Shown here: positions 7,860 to 16,389 of the stretch, one piece after another
Layout: every line of letters begins with the position of its first letter
How positions within the stretch are numbered: position 1 is the stretch's first letter
Assembly (NCBI GenBank): GCA_049522195.1
Contig: JBEKOB010000007.1
Coordinates: 1 to 64,000 of the forward strand
Direction: 5' to 3'
DNA length: 64,000 nucleotides
Origin: UBA9647 sp049522195
GTDB taxonomy: Bacteria; Bacteroidota; Ignavibacteria; UBA10030
Program-made: the position numbers and the translations under genes
The notes under the pieces: model-generated
Database searches by the model: none
What the model saw: the letters and a program-made list of their open reading frames with translations, nothing else
Told to the model about the DNA's origin: nothing

Positions 7860-10172
7860 TCAACCGTATTCGGTTTCGCGTCCGATGAACCTGAACTGAA
7901 TCCACGTTGCGATCATGATGATGACGAACAGGACCCAGGACATTGCAGAGGCATACCCCATCCTCAATTCTTCCCACGCTGCCTGGTAAATGTGGTAGAC
8001 GATGACATCCGTGCTCCCGACGGGTCCGCCGCCGGTCATCACGTAAATTGAAGTGAAAACTTGAAACGAACTTATGACTGATGTGACGAGAATGAAGAAC
8101 GTCGTTGGCTTCAGAAGCGGAAGCGTTACTCGCCAAAAGCGTTGCCAGCTGTTCGCACCATCGATGCGGGCGGCGTCATGAAATTCCTCAGGGATTCCCT
8201 GCAGACCGGCAAGGAAGACCACCATTTGATATCCCAGGCTGAGCCAGACAGAGAAGATGATCACAGAAACCATTGCGGTGTCGGTGGAATTAAGCCACTG
8301 AACAGGAGGAATGCCGAGGAACCCCAGCACGAAATTGGCGACACCAAACGTTGGATGGTAAATCCACATCCAAACAAGGGCGATTGCCACGAATGATGTG
8401 ACACTGGGAAGAAAATAGAGTGCACGCAGAAAGGCGACTCCTTTGAGACGTTGGTTCGTCATCAGCGCCACACCGAGTGAGATCGTCATGGCAATCGGTA
8501 CATTCAGCGTATAGACGACCGTGTTCTTGAGCGCTTTCCAGAAAGTCGCGTCGGTCAACATCTCTTTGAAATTCTCCAGTCCCACGAATGGCTTGTCTGG
8601 GACCACCACGTCCCACCGATGGAGACTGAGGTACGCTGCGAACGCTATCGGAGTGAACACAAAGACTGTCAGGTGCAGCAGAGAGGGGGCGAGAAAGCCG
8701 ATGGCGGTTCTGGTGGCCGACCGGGCCTTTCCTCTTGACCTCAGGTACATGGCTCCGCTTGCCAGAACGACAAGCGCGACAACAACTGCAAAGAAGCGCA
8801 GGATGTCAGAATGCTCGCGAATGGGCTTGAATTCAAATGACTGATGTTCCCGAATCATCTCCAATTGGTGGTCGATTTTGGCAGCGTAGCTCGTCATTGT
8901 CTCATGCATCGGCTTCCCATTGACCATGACCTCGTCCACCGCGTCCTGCAGTGTCCATTCGATCTCACTGAATCGCTCAACGACTGAGCCCCACGGCTGC
9001 CGGCAGAACGGAATCTCATCGACAAATAGACGCTCGATACCGAGCGAATCAGCTGTCACAAGTTCTTCGGCCACCTGCCGGACAGAAGGGATCTCCAGCC
9101 TTTTTGACGCGCGGATGCGATTGGCTTTTTCCCCTGCCATAAAAGCGGCGAGAAGAGCAGCCTCACGGGGGTGTTTGGCATTGACAGGAACGCACCAACC
9201 AGATTCATACATCACGTTGGATTTGACACCAGATGGGTGATTGGGCAATGAGACCACCCCCACCTTCAGATTCCCCTCCTCGATTTGGCGCAAAATCCGG
9301 GGAAGTCTCCAGTGACCGTCCACCATCATCGCTATCTTTCCGTTCATGAACAGCTGAACGTTCATTCCCGTCTTTTCAGATTGTATCCAGCTCCCGGTAT
9401 TGGGAGCAACCTTGGACGCATTGCGAAGATCGATCAGAAATGAAAGAGCGGATTCTGTCGGAGGAGAATTGAGCGATCCCGTTGCGAAGCCCCCGGCGGG
9501 GTTGACAACATCGCCTCCTGCTTTCCAAACCCACGGGATCCAGAAATAGAAATAGTTCGTAAACGTCGTTCCGTATTGATCGGGTGTCCCATCGCCGTCG
9601 AGGTCTTTCGTCATCTTCTTCGCGAGTGCAAGGTACTCATCCCACGTCCATGTGTTCGATGGATAGGGGAGCTTCGCATCATCGAACAGTTTCTTATTGA
9701 AATACACCATCAATGGAGTGAACCCTTTCGGGAATGCAAACAGGGCGTCGCCTTTGCGAGCGATCCTCAGAACATTGGGATACCACTGGGCAGTATCGAT
9801 TCCGAAAGTTCGGACATACGGAGTGAGATCAAGAAGGATCTTCTTGTTCGTGAAGGTGGGAATGAGCTTTGAATCGAGAAGGAAGACATCCGGCGGCTCG
9901 TCTGCGGCTAGGGCGGTAAGAATTTTCTCCTCGTACTGACGTCCGGGATTCGGTTCATAGAGGACGTCAATCGTGGGATGAAGTTTCTTGAATTCGGCCA
10001 GAGCCGCGTGGTCAAGAGGGACCTCATCCAGATCCGCCCAGTCAGTCAGCCTGAGAGTGACTTTGGTCTGAGCCTGAGAAGAGGTGGAAAACAGCGATGC
10101 AGCGACGAGCAGGAAGAACAAAAAAAAGATTGGAGAATCAGCCAGCCGTAGTATTGTCCGACGAGAGCGCAC
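7860..10172 (-). CDS. Sugar-binding protein fused to MalF-type ABC permease
   Basis: 770 residues in one open frame from a GTG start. Residues 1-35 form a signal peptide ending SSQAQ. Residues about 36-445 are a family 1 extracellular solute-binding protein (PPDVFLLD, the calcium-loop-like DLDGDGTPDQYG, and GKIAMMVDGHWRLP). A single helix (about 459-476) crosses the membrane. Residues about 490-768 are a complete MalF-like permease with six helices and the EAA loop EEFHDAARIDGANSWQRFW. The binding protein would thus be tethered to its own translocator. No stop or frameshift lies at the junction. It pairs with the MalG-type permease at 4816-5634. Binding-domain fusions are well known in GlnPQ and OpuA systems but are uncommon in the CUT1 sugar family. 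Confidence 0.9.
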   Translation of the reverse strand: MRSRRTILRLADSPIFFLFFLLVAASLFSTSSQAQTKVTLRLTDWADLDEVPLDHAALAEFKKLHPTIDVLYEPNPGRQYEEKILTALAADEPPDVFLLDSKLIPTFTNKKILLDLTPYVRTFGIDTAQWYPNVLRIARKGDALFAFPKGFTPLMVYFNKKLFDDAKLPYPSNTWTWDEYLALAKKMTKDLDGDGTPDQYGTTFTNYFYFWIPWVWKAGGDVVNPAGGFATGSLNSPPTESALSFLIDLRNASKVAPNTGSWIQSEKTGMNVQLFMNGKIAMMVDGHWRLPRILRQIEEGNLKVGVVSLPNHPSGVKSNVMYESGWCVPVNAKHPREAALLAAFMAGEKANRIRASKRLEIPSVRQVAEELVTADSLGIERLFVDEIPFCRQPWGSVVERFSEIEWTLQDAVDEVMVNGKPMHETMTSYAAKIDHQLEMIREHQSFEFKPIREHSDILRFFAVVVALVVLASGAMYLRSRGKARSATRTAIGFLAPSLLHLTVFVFTPIAFAAYLSLHRWDVVVPDKPFVGLENFKEMLTDATFWKALKNTVVYTLNVPIAMTISLGVALMTNQRLKGVAFLRALYFLPSVTSFVAIALVWMWIYHPTFGVANFVLGFLGIPPVQWLNSTDTAMVSVIIFSVWLSLGYQMVVFLAGLQGIPEEFHDAARIDGANSWQRFWRVTLPLLKPTTFFILVTSVISSFQVFTSIYVMTGGGPVGSTDVIVYHIYQAAWEELRMGYASAMSWVLFVIIMIATWIQFRFIGRETEYG

Positions 10173-10300
10173 AGGTTTTTCTTTGGCTGATGGTGATTGG
10201 TCAGCAGACGTCGTCTTGTTCGAAGGTCGCCTTGTCCGGAATGAGAAAGCGGCACGGCGATGACGATGAATGACCTTGTCGGGGTGACTTCATTCCCTCA

Positions 10301-11491
10301 TCAGGTTGAGAGAGCCTTGAACACATCCTTCGTGGCCGCTGCCGCTGCCCGCACTTCATCCAGCGAGTTGTAAAAGTGTGGCGAGAAACGCAGCTTACCG
10401 CCCCGCAGCGAGATGTAGATTTTTCTGCGTGTGAGATCTTCAAAGGCGGATGTCGGGTCAACTCTCGCCGGAGGCACCACGGTCAGGATTCCAGACCGCT
10501 CACTCAACGCAGTAGGAGAATAGATGGATACGCCATCGATGCCCTGGAACTCTTCGAGAAGCGCTCCTGTCAACGACAGGATGTGAGATTCAATGACCTG
10601 AGGTCCGACTTCAAGGAGGGTGCTCAGTGCAGCATGCATTCCCCACATACCTGGAATGTTGATAGTTCCACCTTCGTACCGATTTGCAGTCGGGGCCAAT
10701 GCCTGATCGAAGTTGAAGAAATCCCATGGATTCTCGACGGAGAGCCAACCAAGGTACTTCTGGTGAACCCGGGCCTGCAGTTCTTCCGTCAGGTACAGGA
10801 AGCCGATTCCCTGCGGTCCCATTTGCCACTTCGCCGCCCCGGCCGCCATGCCATCGATCTTCATTGCCTGAACATCGACGGTGACGCCACCCACTGCCTG
10901 CATCGCGTCGACGATCAGCAGTATCCCTCGGGAACGACAAATCTCTCCGAGAACCGCGAGCTCTGCACGGTATCCTGAGAGAAACTGAACAGCGCTGATC
11001 GCGAGAATCCTTGTCCGCGGCCTCAATGCTTCAAGCACAGATTCAGGTGTCATGCGTCCGTCAGGACAGTGAATGATATCGATTTCCACCCCCTGGCTCT
11101 TCAGGTGGTAGTATGGATACACATTTGACGGAAACTCAAGATCATTCAAAAGGATTCGATCGCCGGGCTTCCAATCGAGACCGGCTGCGATAACATTTAA
11201 TGCGTCCGAGGTATTCCCGGCAAACGCTATCCGGGCAATCGACTCGGCATTGATCATTCGCTGAACGCATTTCTTGGTCTCCTCGATCTGTTTCACGTCG
11301 TCCCAGTACGTTTCAATCTTGCCCGAAGATCGGTCCTGAAGGTGTCCAATCTGGGCTCGCAGTACGCGCGTTGATAGAGGGCTGACTGCCGCATGATTCA
11401 GATATATCACACCTTGTTCGGTGTGAGGAAAGAGTCGACGGTATTCCTGGAGAGGCCCGAATGGTATCGGTTGCACTTGGGGAGAGTTCAC
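10301..11491 (-). CDS. Class V aminotransferase / cysteine desulfurase-like PLP enzyme
   Basis: 396 residues, fold-type I PLP enzyme of the aminotransferase V family (isopenicillin-N-epimerase/SufS-like). Visible landmarks are YLNHAAVSPLS near the N terminus, AGNTSDALNVIA (phosphate loop), VDAMQAVGG (about 194-202, Asp contacting the pyridine nitrogen) and the Schiff-base lysine in GAAKWQMGP (about K221). No sulfurtransferase cysteine loop typical of SufS or IscS is evident, so desulfurase activity is uncertain. It is the first gene upstream of the sugar operon, separated by 128 bp, and has its own possible promoter. The substrate is unknown. Confidence 0.82.
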   Translation of the reverse strand: MNSPQVQPIPFGPLQEYRRLFPHTEQGVIYLNHAAVSPLSTRVLRAQIGHLQDRSSGKIETYWDDVKQIEETKKCVQRMINAESIARIAFAGNTSDALNVIAAGLDWKPGDRILLNDLEFPSNVYPYYHLKSQGVEIDIIHCPDGRMTPESVLEALRPRTRILAISAVQFLSGYRAELAVLGEICRSRGILLIVDAMQAVGGVTVDVQAMKIDGMAAGAAKWQMGPQGIGFLYLTEELQARVHQKYLGWLSVENPWDFFNFDQALAPTANRYEGGTINIPGMWGMHAALSTLLEVGPQVIESHILSLTGALLEEFQGIDGVSIYSPTALSERSGILTVVPPARVDPTSAFEDLTRRKIYISLRGGKLRFSPHFYNSLDEVRAAAAATKDVFKALST

Positions 11492-11532
11492 AATTGATTG
11501 GGTTTTGATGGGAAAGTCATTCGTTCTGCGAA

Positions 11533-11561
11533 AGTGTACTCAAAGAGACGAGGAAAATCAA
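11533..11561 (-). promoter_or_regulatory. Possible promoter for the aminotransferase gene
   Basis: On the minus strand TTGATT and TACACT are separated by 17 bp, with the -10 box about 40 bp before the start codon. It matches the TTG-17-TAnnnT pattern seen elsewhere in the window, but neither box is strong. Confidence 0.3.
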
Positions 11562-11800
11562 GGATTTCGCACTCAAATCGCCGGTTGTTTTTTGGAGGCG
11601 AGATGGCTACAATGCACTTTGGGTGCCAAGCCATCCTCGACCGATCGTGTGTTGAGTCCAACTCACCCTTTATCGGACTCTGCGCTCTTTACACGGGCAA
11701 TCAGGCACGACCTCGACAAGCTTCCGCCCAAGCCCGCAAGCTTGATGAACGAATCTGAATGGAATAATCAATGCATTCGAAAGGAGAGAGCTCAGGCGAC

Positions 11801-11828
11801 TTGAATCTGGTTTGAAATAGTGTAGATT
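11801..11828 (+). promoter_or_regulatory. Possible promoter for the deacetylase gene
   Basis: TTGAAT and TAGATT are separated by 16 bp. The -10 box ends 54 bp before the ATG at 11883. It is the best sigma70-like match in the divergent region on this strand. Confidence 0.35.
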
Positions 11829-11882
11829 TGCTTTCGGGAAGACGCCCTGTATCCTCATGATGATCAAGAGAAAGCTCCTGGA

Positions 11883-12773
11883 ATGAACCTGAAATTACTT
11901 TGTTCGCTCGTAGTCGTTGTCTCTACGTGCTCCTTTTCCGCCAACATCACTCCTGCAGACAGCACAGCCCCTGTTGTCCTTATTCGTTGCGATGACCTCG
12001 GTATGTGCCACACGGTGAATATGGCAGCACGACAAGTGCTGGAGACCGGATTTCCCGTATCCTTCTCTGTCATGTTTGCCTGTCCTTGGTATCAGGAAGC
12101 GATAGATTTGCTCAAGCGATATCCACAAGCTTCAGTTGGTATTCATTTGACACTGAACGCGGAGTGGAAGAACTACCGATGGGGTCCCGTGTCCGGACGA
12201 AGCGCGGTTCCAAGTCTCGTCGACAGCGTTGGCTACTTCTTCCCATCTCGGGCTGCCTTCTTTGCGAATAAGCCGAAGCTCGAGGAGATTGAGCGGGAGC
12301 TGCGGGCACAGATCGAGCGAGCACTCCACAGCGGTGTCCGAATTGACTACGTCGACTATCATATGGGAACAGCCGTGGACAGGCCCGAGTTGCGAGCTCT
12401 CGTTGAGAAGCTCGCAAAGCAGTACGGCCTGGGTATCTCTCGATATTTCGGTGAAACGGACGTCGAAGGTGTCTACAGCGCTCCCATTGCGAGCAAAATT
12501 GATACGCTCCTTCTCCGTACAAACTCTCTCCCGCATTCGGCAATCAACCTCATGGTTTTCCATATTGGTCTTCAGACCCCGGAGATGGATGCACTCGAAG
12601 ACATGAATTCTTTTGGATTGCGTGAGATGAGCAAACATCGGGAAGCAGAGCTCAAGTCGCTCACTTCTGCTCGGTTCCGTGAGCTGATACAAGCAAAGCA
12701 CATCCGGTTAACATCGTATCATGAGGTGATTGAGGAAGCCGGATTGTCCGCGATGAAACGACCCATACAATAG
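11883..12773 (+). CDS. Exported ChbG/YdjC-like carbohydrate deacetylase
   Basis: 296 residues. The ChbG/YdjC family removes acetyl groups from chitooligosaccharides or related amino sugars using a divalent metal. Motifs are clear: the paired Asp in RCDDLGMCHTVN (D37-D38), the metal His in GIHLTLN (H88), and DYHMGTA (H160). Unlike cytoplasmic E. coli ChbG, this copy begins with a signal peptide (NLKLLCSLVVVVSTCSFSA), so it should act in the periplasm or outside. It is divergent from the operon with the GH18-like hydrolase, which fits a shared role in amino-sugar polymer breakdown (inference). The next gene begins 2 bp after its stop. Confidence 0.85.
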   Translation: MNLKLLCSLVVVVSTCSFSANITPADSTAPVVLIRCDDLGMCHTVNMAARQVLETGFPVSFSVMFACPWYQEAIDLLKRYPQASVGIHLTLNAEWKNYRWGPVSGRSAVPSLVDSVGYFFPSRAAFFANKPKLEEIERELRAQIERALHSGVRIDYVDYHMGTAVDRPELRALVEKLAKQYGLGISRYFGETDVEGVYSAPIASKIDTLLLRTNSLPHSAINLMVFHIGLQTPEMDALEDMNSFGLREMSKHREAELKSLTSARFRELIQAKHIRLTSYHEVIEEAGLSAMKRPIQ

Positions 12774-12775
12774 GA

Positions 12776-14056
12776 TTGACATCCTTGAAAGCAGTTGCCT
12801 TTGTTCTCGCGATCTGCTTAGCTGCCTGCAAGATCTCGTACTACCAGCCATACTTCGAGATGGCAGAACGGTTCTATGTTGCGGGGGACTACACTCGCGC
12901 CATTGAGATGTACATGGAGGCAATCCAACAAAAGGACAAGAAGGCGGAAGCGTTTTTCGGGTTGGCGATGTCGTATTATCAGAGGGGGAATCTCGAAGAA
13001 GCGATGCTCGCGTTCGAGAAAGCGATTGAATTGGACCCGGATCGCGAAAGCTCGTATCAGAGACTCGCTTCCGTGCACCTCGATCTCGGAGACATCGATA
13101 CGGCTATTGCCTTGTGCAGAAAAGCCATTCGGATGGACAGGGAATTCGTCGAGGCGTACAACACGCTGGGTCATGCCTTATTAGCTTCAGGGAAAGCCGA
13201 CAGTGCTGAATCGACGTTTTTCTACGCAATAAAACTTGCGCGAAGTCTCTCTGCGCGGGACCGCGGCAGTGGCTACCGGTCTCTTTATGTCGATGAGCAA
13301 GCGGCCTCTTACAACGGATTGGGGGAGGTCTCACTCTCCCTCAAGCTCTACACTCACGCCCTCGAGCGTTTTGGCGCCGCCATTAACCTCGTTTCCGACT
13401 GGGATACACCGTGGATTAACAAGGGGAGAACATACGAAGGCCTTGGAAACTCGGTTGCGGCGATCATCTCGTACTTGCGGGCGATCGACATCGCTCCAAG
13501 AAATCTCAACACGTACAAGCAACTCGCCGATCTTTATCGACGAATCGGTAAAGACAGTGACGCCATTGACACGTATCGGTCGGCATTGCGAATCGATCGG
13601 ACCGATGTCGAGCTTTACTACGGCCTGGCCGATATCTATGAAAAGCGAAAAGATTATCTCCGCACTGAGGGAGCTTTCTTGAATATTGTGAAATATGCCC
13701 CCGATGACCCGACGGGGTACTATCGAACGGGTCGTATGTTCCTGAGTGAATCCGATTACGATCGCGCGATCGATTACTTCACAAAAGCCACCGAGCTTGA
13801 TTCGCGACATGCCGAATCGATCAATGGCCTAGGAGAGGCGTACCAGGCAAAAGGAGAAGCTAAGGAGGCTCGGCAGGCTTACGAGAGAGCAATCGCTTGT
13901 GATTCCTTGTTCACACTCCCGCTACGGAATCTTGGATCCATGATCCTCGGACAGGGGAATGAACCTGAGGGGATTCGGTACTACCAGAAAGCAGCGGCTC
14001 TCGGTGATGTCGATGCAATGATATTTCTGCGGGCCAGAGAGAATATCAAGAAGTAG
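12776..14056 (+). CDS. TPR-repeat lipoprotein
   Basis: 426 residues from a TTG start placed 2 bp after the deacetylase stop, suggesting translational coupling. The start is chosen because it leaves a short lipoprotein signal with lipobox LAAC (Cys at about residue 18). The mature part is made almost entirely of 34-residue TPR units, such as YTRAIEMYMEAIQQKDK, LEEAMLAFEKAIELDPDR and YDRAIDYFTKATELDSRH, at least nine in all. It is expected to be an outer- or inner-membrane-anchored scaffold on the periplasmic side. No enzymatic domain is seen. Its partner could be the neighbouring deacetylase (context only). Confidence 0.85.
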   Translation: MTSLKAVAFVLAICLAACKISYYQPYFEMAERFYVAGDYTRAIEMYMEAIQQKDKKAEAFFGLAMSYYQRGNLEEAMLAFEKAIELDPDRESSYQRLASVHLDLGDIDTAIALCRKAIRMDREFVEAYNTLGHALLASGKADSAESTFFYAIKLARSLSARDRGSGYRSLYVDEQAASYNGLGEVSLSLKLYTHALERFGAAINLVSDWDTPWINKGRTYEGLGNSVAAIISYLRAIDIAPRNLNTYKQLADLYRRIGKDSDAIDTYRSALRIDRTDVELYYGLADIYEKRKDYLRTEGAFLNIVKYAPDDPTGYYRTGRMFLSESDYDRAIDYFTKATELDSRHAESINGLGEAYQAKGEAKEARQAYERAIACDSLFTLPLRNLGSMILGQGNEPEGIRYYQKAAALGDVDAMIFLRARENIKK

Positions 14057-14058
14057 GA

Positions 14059-14388
14059 ATGAAATATCATCCTCTTCAGATAGTTCTTCTCGCATTCGCT
14101 CCGCTCCTTGTCCGCACTGCGCTGTACGTCCTGGCCTGCAAGTTCCGTTCGATCCATATCAAGCTCCTCAGCTGCATCGTCATAGCGGGCTCGGGCGTTT
14201 TCCTTTCCATCATACCGATTCCGCTGCCCGATTTCCTTTCGAAGGCTCTGGCTATCGGCCTGGCGATGTTCCTCATGACGCGCTATACCGAAGCTGAACT
14301 GTACCCCGATGTAGTCTTCATACCTTTGATCGTCGAGATAATGTCGAGTCTGATTACAGAATTTCTGCTCGTGCCCTTCGCTCAATAA
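14059..14388 (+). CDS. Small integral membrane protein, unknown function
   Basis: 109 residues with about four hydrophobic segments (IVLLAFAPLLVRTALYVLA, LLSCIVIAGSGVFLSIIPI, LAIGLAMFLMTRY, VVFIPLIVEIMSSLITEFLL). It has no signature motif that I recognise. It begins 2 bp after the TPR lipoprotein stop, so it belongs to the same transcript. A role in the membrane together with the lipoprotein is only suggested by this spacing. Confidence 0.65.
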   Translation: MKYHPLQIVLLAFAPLLVRTALYVLACKFRSIHIKLLSCIVIAGSGVFLSIIPIPLPDFLSKALAIGLAMFLMTRYTEAELYPDVVFIPLIVEIMSSLITEFLLVPFAQ

Positions 14389-14454
14389 GTAAACTCCGTT
14401 CTTCTCTTCATTGTATCTCATTGTGGATCAAACGCAATTCTCAGCACATCACTC

Positions 14455-14483
14455 TTGCACACCCCCTGAAATTTCAGTACCTT
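14455..14483 (+). promoter_or_regulatory. Promoter of tRNA-Arg
   Basis: TTGCAC and TACCTT are separated by exactly 17 bp. The -10 box ends 12 bp before the first tRNA base, so transcription would start only a few bases upstream of the mature 5' end. The -35 box resembles those of rimP, rpsO and cdd. Confidence 0.55.
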
Positions 14484-14495
14484 TGTCACGATTAC

Positions 14496-14569
14496 GCCCC
14501 CGTAGCTCAGTTGGATAGAGCAGCGGTTTCCTAAACCGTTTGTCGGACGTTCGAGTCGTCTCGGGGGCA
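14496..14569 (+). tRNA. tRNA-Arg (anticodon CCT)
   Basis: A 74-nt cloverleaf. The acceptor stem GCCCCCG pairs with CGGGGGC, the D stem is GCTC/GAGC, the anticodon stem GCGGT/ACCGT has the loop TTCCTAA giving CCT, and the T arm GGACG-TTCGAGT-CGTCT is complete. The discriminator is A and no CCA is encoded. It reads AGG codons. Confidence 0.95.
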
Positions 14570-14580
14570 CAAGAAATTAT

Positions 14581-14608
14581 CGATTTTCGATTGTCGATTG
14601 TCGATTGA
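14581..14608 (+). repeat. Four 7-bp tandem units
   Basis: CGATTTT, CGATTGT, CGATTGT and CGATTGA follow each other directly after tRNA-Arg. It is AT-rich simple sequence without coding potential. Confidence 0.7.
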
Positions 14609-14633
14609 GAAGCTGTCAGTATCGACGTTCGCT

Positions 14634-14680
14634 CACCAATTAACCAATCTCCACCTAACCAATCACCAATTAACCAGTCT
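14634..14680 (+). repeat. 17-bp direct repeat before proS
   Basis: CACCAATTAACCAATCT (14634-14650) recurs at 14664-14680 with one change, and a related TAACCAATC lies between them. The array ends 9 bp before the proS start codon and replaces any visible ribosome-binding site. Confidence 0.65.
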
Positions 14681-14688
14681 GTTTTACC

Positions 14689-16383
14689 ATGCGCTTTTCG
14701 AAGGCTTTCATCCCCACGCAGAAGGAAACTCCTGCTGACGCAACGATTCCGAGTCATCAATTAATGCTCCGCGCTGGACTGATGCGGCAGCTCACTGCCG
14801 GCGTTTATTCGTTCCTGCCCCTCGGCTATCGGGCAATGCTCAAGGCAATGCAGATTGTCCGGGAAGAAATGAACTCCATCGGAGGGCAGGAATTCTACCT
14901 CCCGGCTCTCAATCCTGAATCGCTCTGGATACAGAGCGGCCGGCGGGATATCCCCAACTTCATTCTGAGCATTAAGGAACGAGATCTCGTTCTTGCGCCA
15001 ACGCACGAGGAAGTCATTGCCTACATCGCTTCAATGCATATCCAGTCATACAAGGACTTGCCTCAGATCTGGTACCAGATACAGACCAAGTTTCGGAACG
15101 AACCGCGGCCCCGTTCAGGAGTCCTGAGAGGGCGTCAGTTCATCATGAAAGATTCCTATACGCTCGATACGACGTGGGAGGGACTCGATGCAGGGTACGA
15201 TGCGCACGCTCAGGCATACCGGAGTATTTTCACCCGTTGCGGGCTGAAATTCTTTGTGGTGGGAGCATCGAGTGGTGCAATGGGGGGAACGGGGTCCCAA
15301 GAGTTCATGGTCGAGTCAGAATCGGGAGAAGACACGGTTGTTCTCTGCGACAAATGCGGCTACGCAGCCAATCTGGAAGTCGCAAGTTCCACTTTGCCGA
15401 AGGCGGGACGTGATGGCGACAGGAAGCCGGTGGCAGACATCCATACTCCGAATGTCCACACCATTGATGAACTGGCTGATTTCCTGAAGGTCGACCGGAC
15501 GCGCCTCGCCAAGTCCCTGGTGTATCGTCATAATGGGAAGCCCCTCCTCATTCTGATGGTGGGGAATGATCAGCTCAATGAGTCAAAGCTCGGGGCGGCG
15601 TTGGGCGGCGGCGAGTTTCATGCTATGGAAGCGGAGGAACTCAAGGCTTTGACGGGCGCAGACGCAGGTTCGATTGGCCCCATCGGTTTGAAAGGATTTC
15701 GAATCATCGCAGACAAGCGGCTCGAGGGGGCAAACAATCTCATCAGCGGAGCGAATCGGAATGACTTCCACATTGGGAACATCGATATGCAACGCGATGT
15801 GACCGTCGATGGGTTCTTCGATCTCCGCACCGTCGAGGCAGGCGAAACCTGCGCCTCCTGTGGATCAGCCCTGAAAATCTCGAACGCCATCGAGCTGGGA
15901 CATATCTTCAAACTTGGAACAAAATATGCCGACGCCCTCAACGTCACTTACCTTGATGAGGCCGGACAGGCGAAACCGGTAATCATGGGAAGCTACGGCA
16001 TCGGAATCGAGCGAATCATCGCTTGTGCGATCGAACAGAACCATGATGCAGACGGCATCATCTGGGACAAATCGCTTGCCCCATATCTGGTGCACGTCAT
16101 TGCGATCAACATGAATAACAAAGAGGTCGTCCTGCACTCGAACCAGGTTTACAAGTCGCTGAACGAGGCAGGCGTGGACGCACTCTTTGACGACCGGGCC
16201 AACGTTTCTCCCGGCTTCAAGTTCAAGGATGCCGACCTTCTTGGGATGCCAATACAGGTTATCGTCGGCGAGAAGGGGCTCAAGAACGGCCAGGTTGAGG
16301 TGAAGGTACGTCGCACGAAAGATCGAACGATGGTACCATTTGCTGACCTTGTTCCCGCGGTCAAAAAGTTGTTATCTCTGTAA
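14689..16383 (+). CDS. proS: Prolyl-tRNA synthetase, bacterial type with editing insert
   Basis: 564 residues, the normal length for bacterial-type ProRS, which charges tRNA-Pro in the cytoplasm. The class II core begins KETPADATIPSHQLMLRAGL, motif 2 is seen in the RNEPRPRSGVLRGRQFIMKD region, and motif 3 is GSYGIGIERI. The YbaK-like editing insertion lies between the Cys pairs CDKCGYAAN (about 220) and CASCGSALK (about 387). The C-terminal anticodon-binding domain follows (ANVSPGFKFKDADLLGMP). No clear ribosome-binding site precedes the ATG. It is downstream of tRNA-Arg and may be read from the same promoter. Confidence 0.97.
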   Translation: MRFSKAFIPTQKETPADATIPSHQLMLRAGLMRQLTAGVYSFLPLGYRAMLKAMQIVREEMNSIGGQEFYLPALNPESLWIQSGRRDIPNFILSIKERDLVLAPTHEEVIAYIASMHIQSYKDLPQIWYQIQTKFRNEPRPRSGVLRGRQFIMKDSYTLDTTWEGLDAGYDAHAQAYRSIFTRCGLKFFVVGASSGAMGGTGSQEFMVESESGEDTVVLCDKCGYAANLEVASSTLPKAGRDGDRKPVADIHTPNVHTIDELADFLKVDRTRLAKSLVYRHNGKPLLILMVGNDQLNESKLGAALGGGEFHAMEAEELKALTGADAGSIGPIGLKGFRIIADKRLEGANNLISGANRNDFHIGNIDMQRDVTVDGFFDLRTVEAGETCASCGSALKISNAIELGHIFKLGTKYADALNVTYLDEAGQAKPVIMGSYGIGIERIIACAIEQNHDADGIIWDKSLAPYLVHVIAINMNNKEVVLHSNQVYKSLNEAGVDALFDDRANVSPGFKFKDADLLGMPIQVIVGEKGLKNGQVEVKVRRTKDRTMVPFADLVPAVKKLLSL

Positions 16384-16389
16384 AGCCTT

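Larger units (their letters stand above)
11492..11882. other. 391-bp divergent intergenic region
   Basis: It separates the minus-strand aminotransferase from the plus-strand deacetylase. It holds one possible promoter in each direction (11533-11561 minus, 11801-11828 plus) and a 7-bp inverted repeat, CAAGCTT/AAGCTTG, around 11718-11744. The repeat lacks a T-tract and is not a terminator; it could be an operator. Short open frames in both directions look unlike proteins and are not called. Confidence 0.6.

Noticed and set aside
7837..8136. N-terminal extension of phosphofructokinase by 100 codons
   Set aside because: It overlaps the fused permease gene on the same strand, lacks family similarity, and a good GGGAG site precedes the 7836 start.
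11718..11744. AAGCTT inverted repeat as a terminator
   Set aside because: No T-tract on either strand; kept only as a possible operator.
14581..14680. Possible CRISPR-like array
   Set aside because: Units are too short (7 and 17 bp), spacing is irregular and no spacers or cas genes exist nearby.
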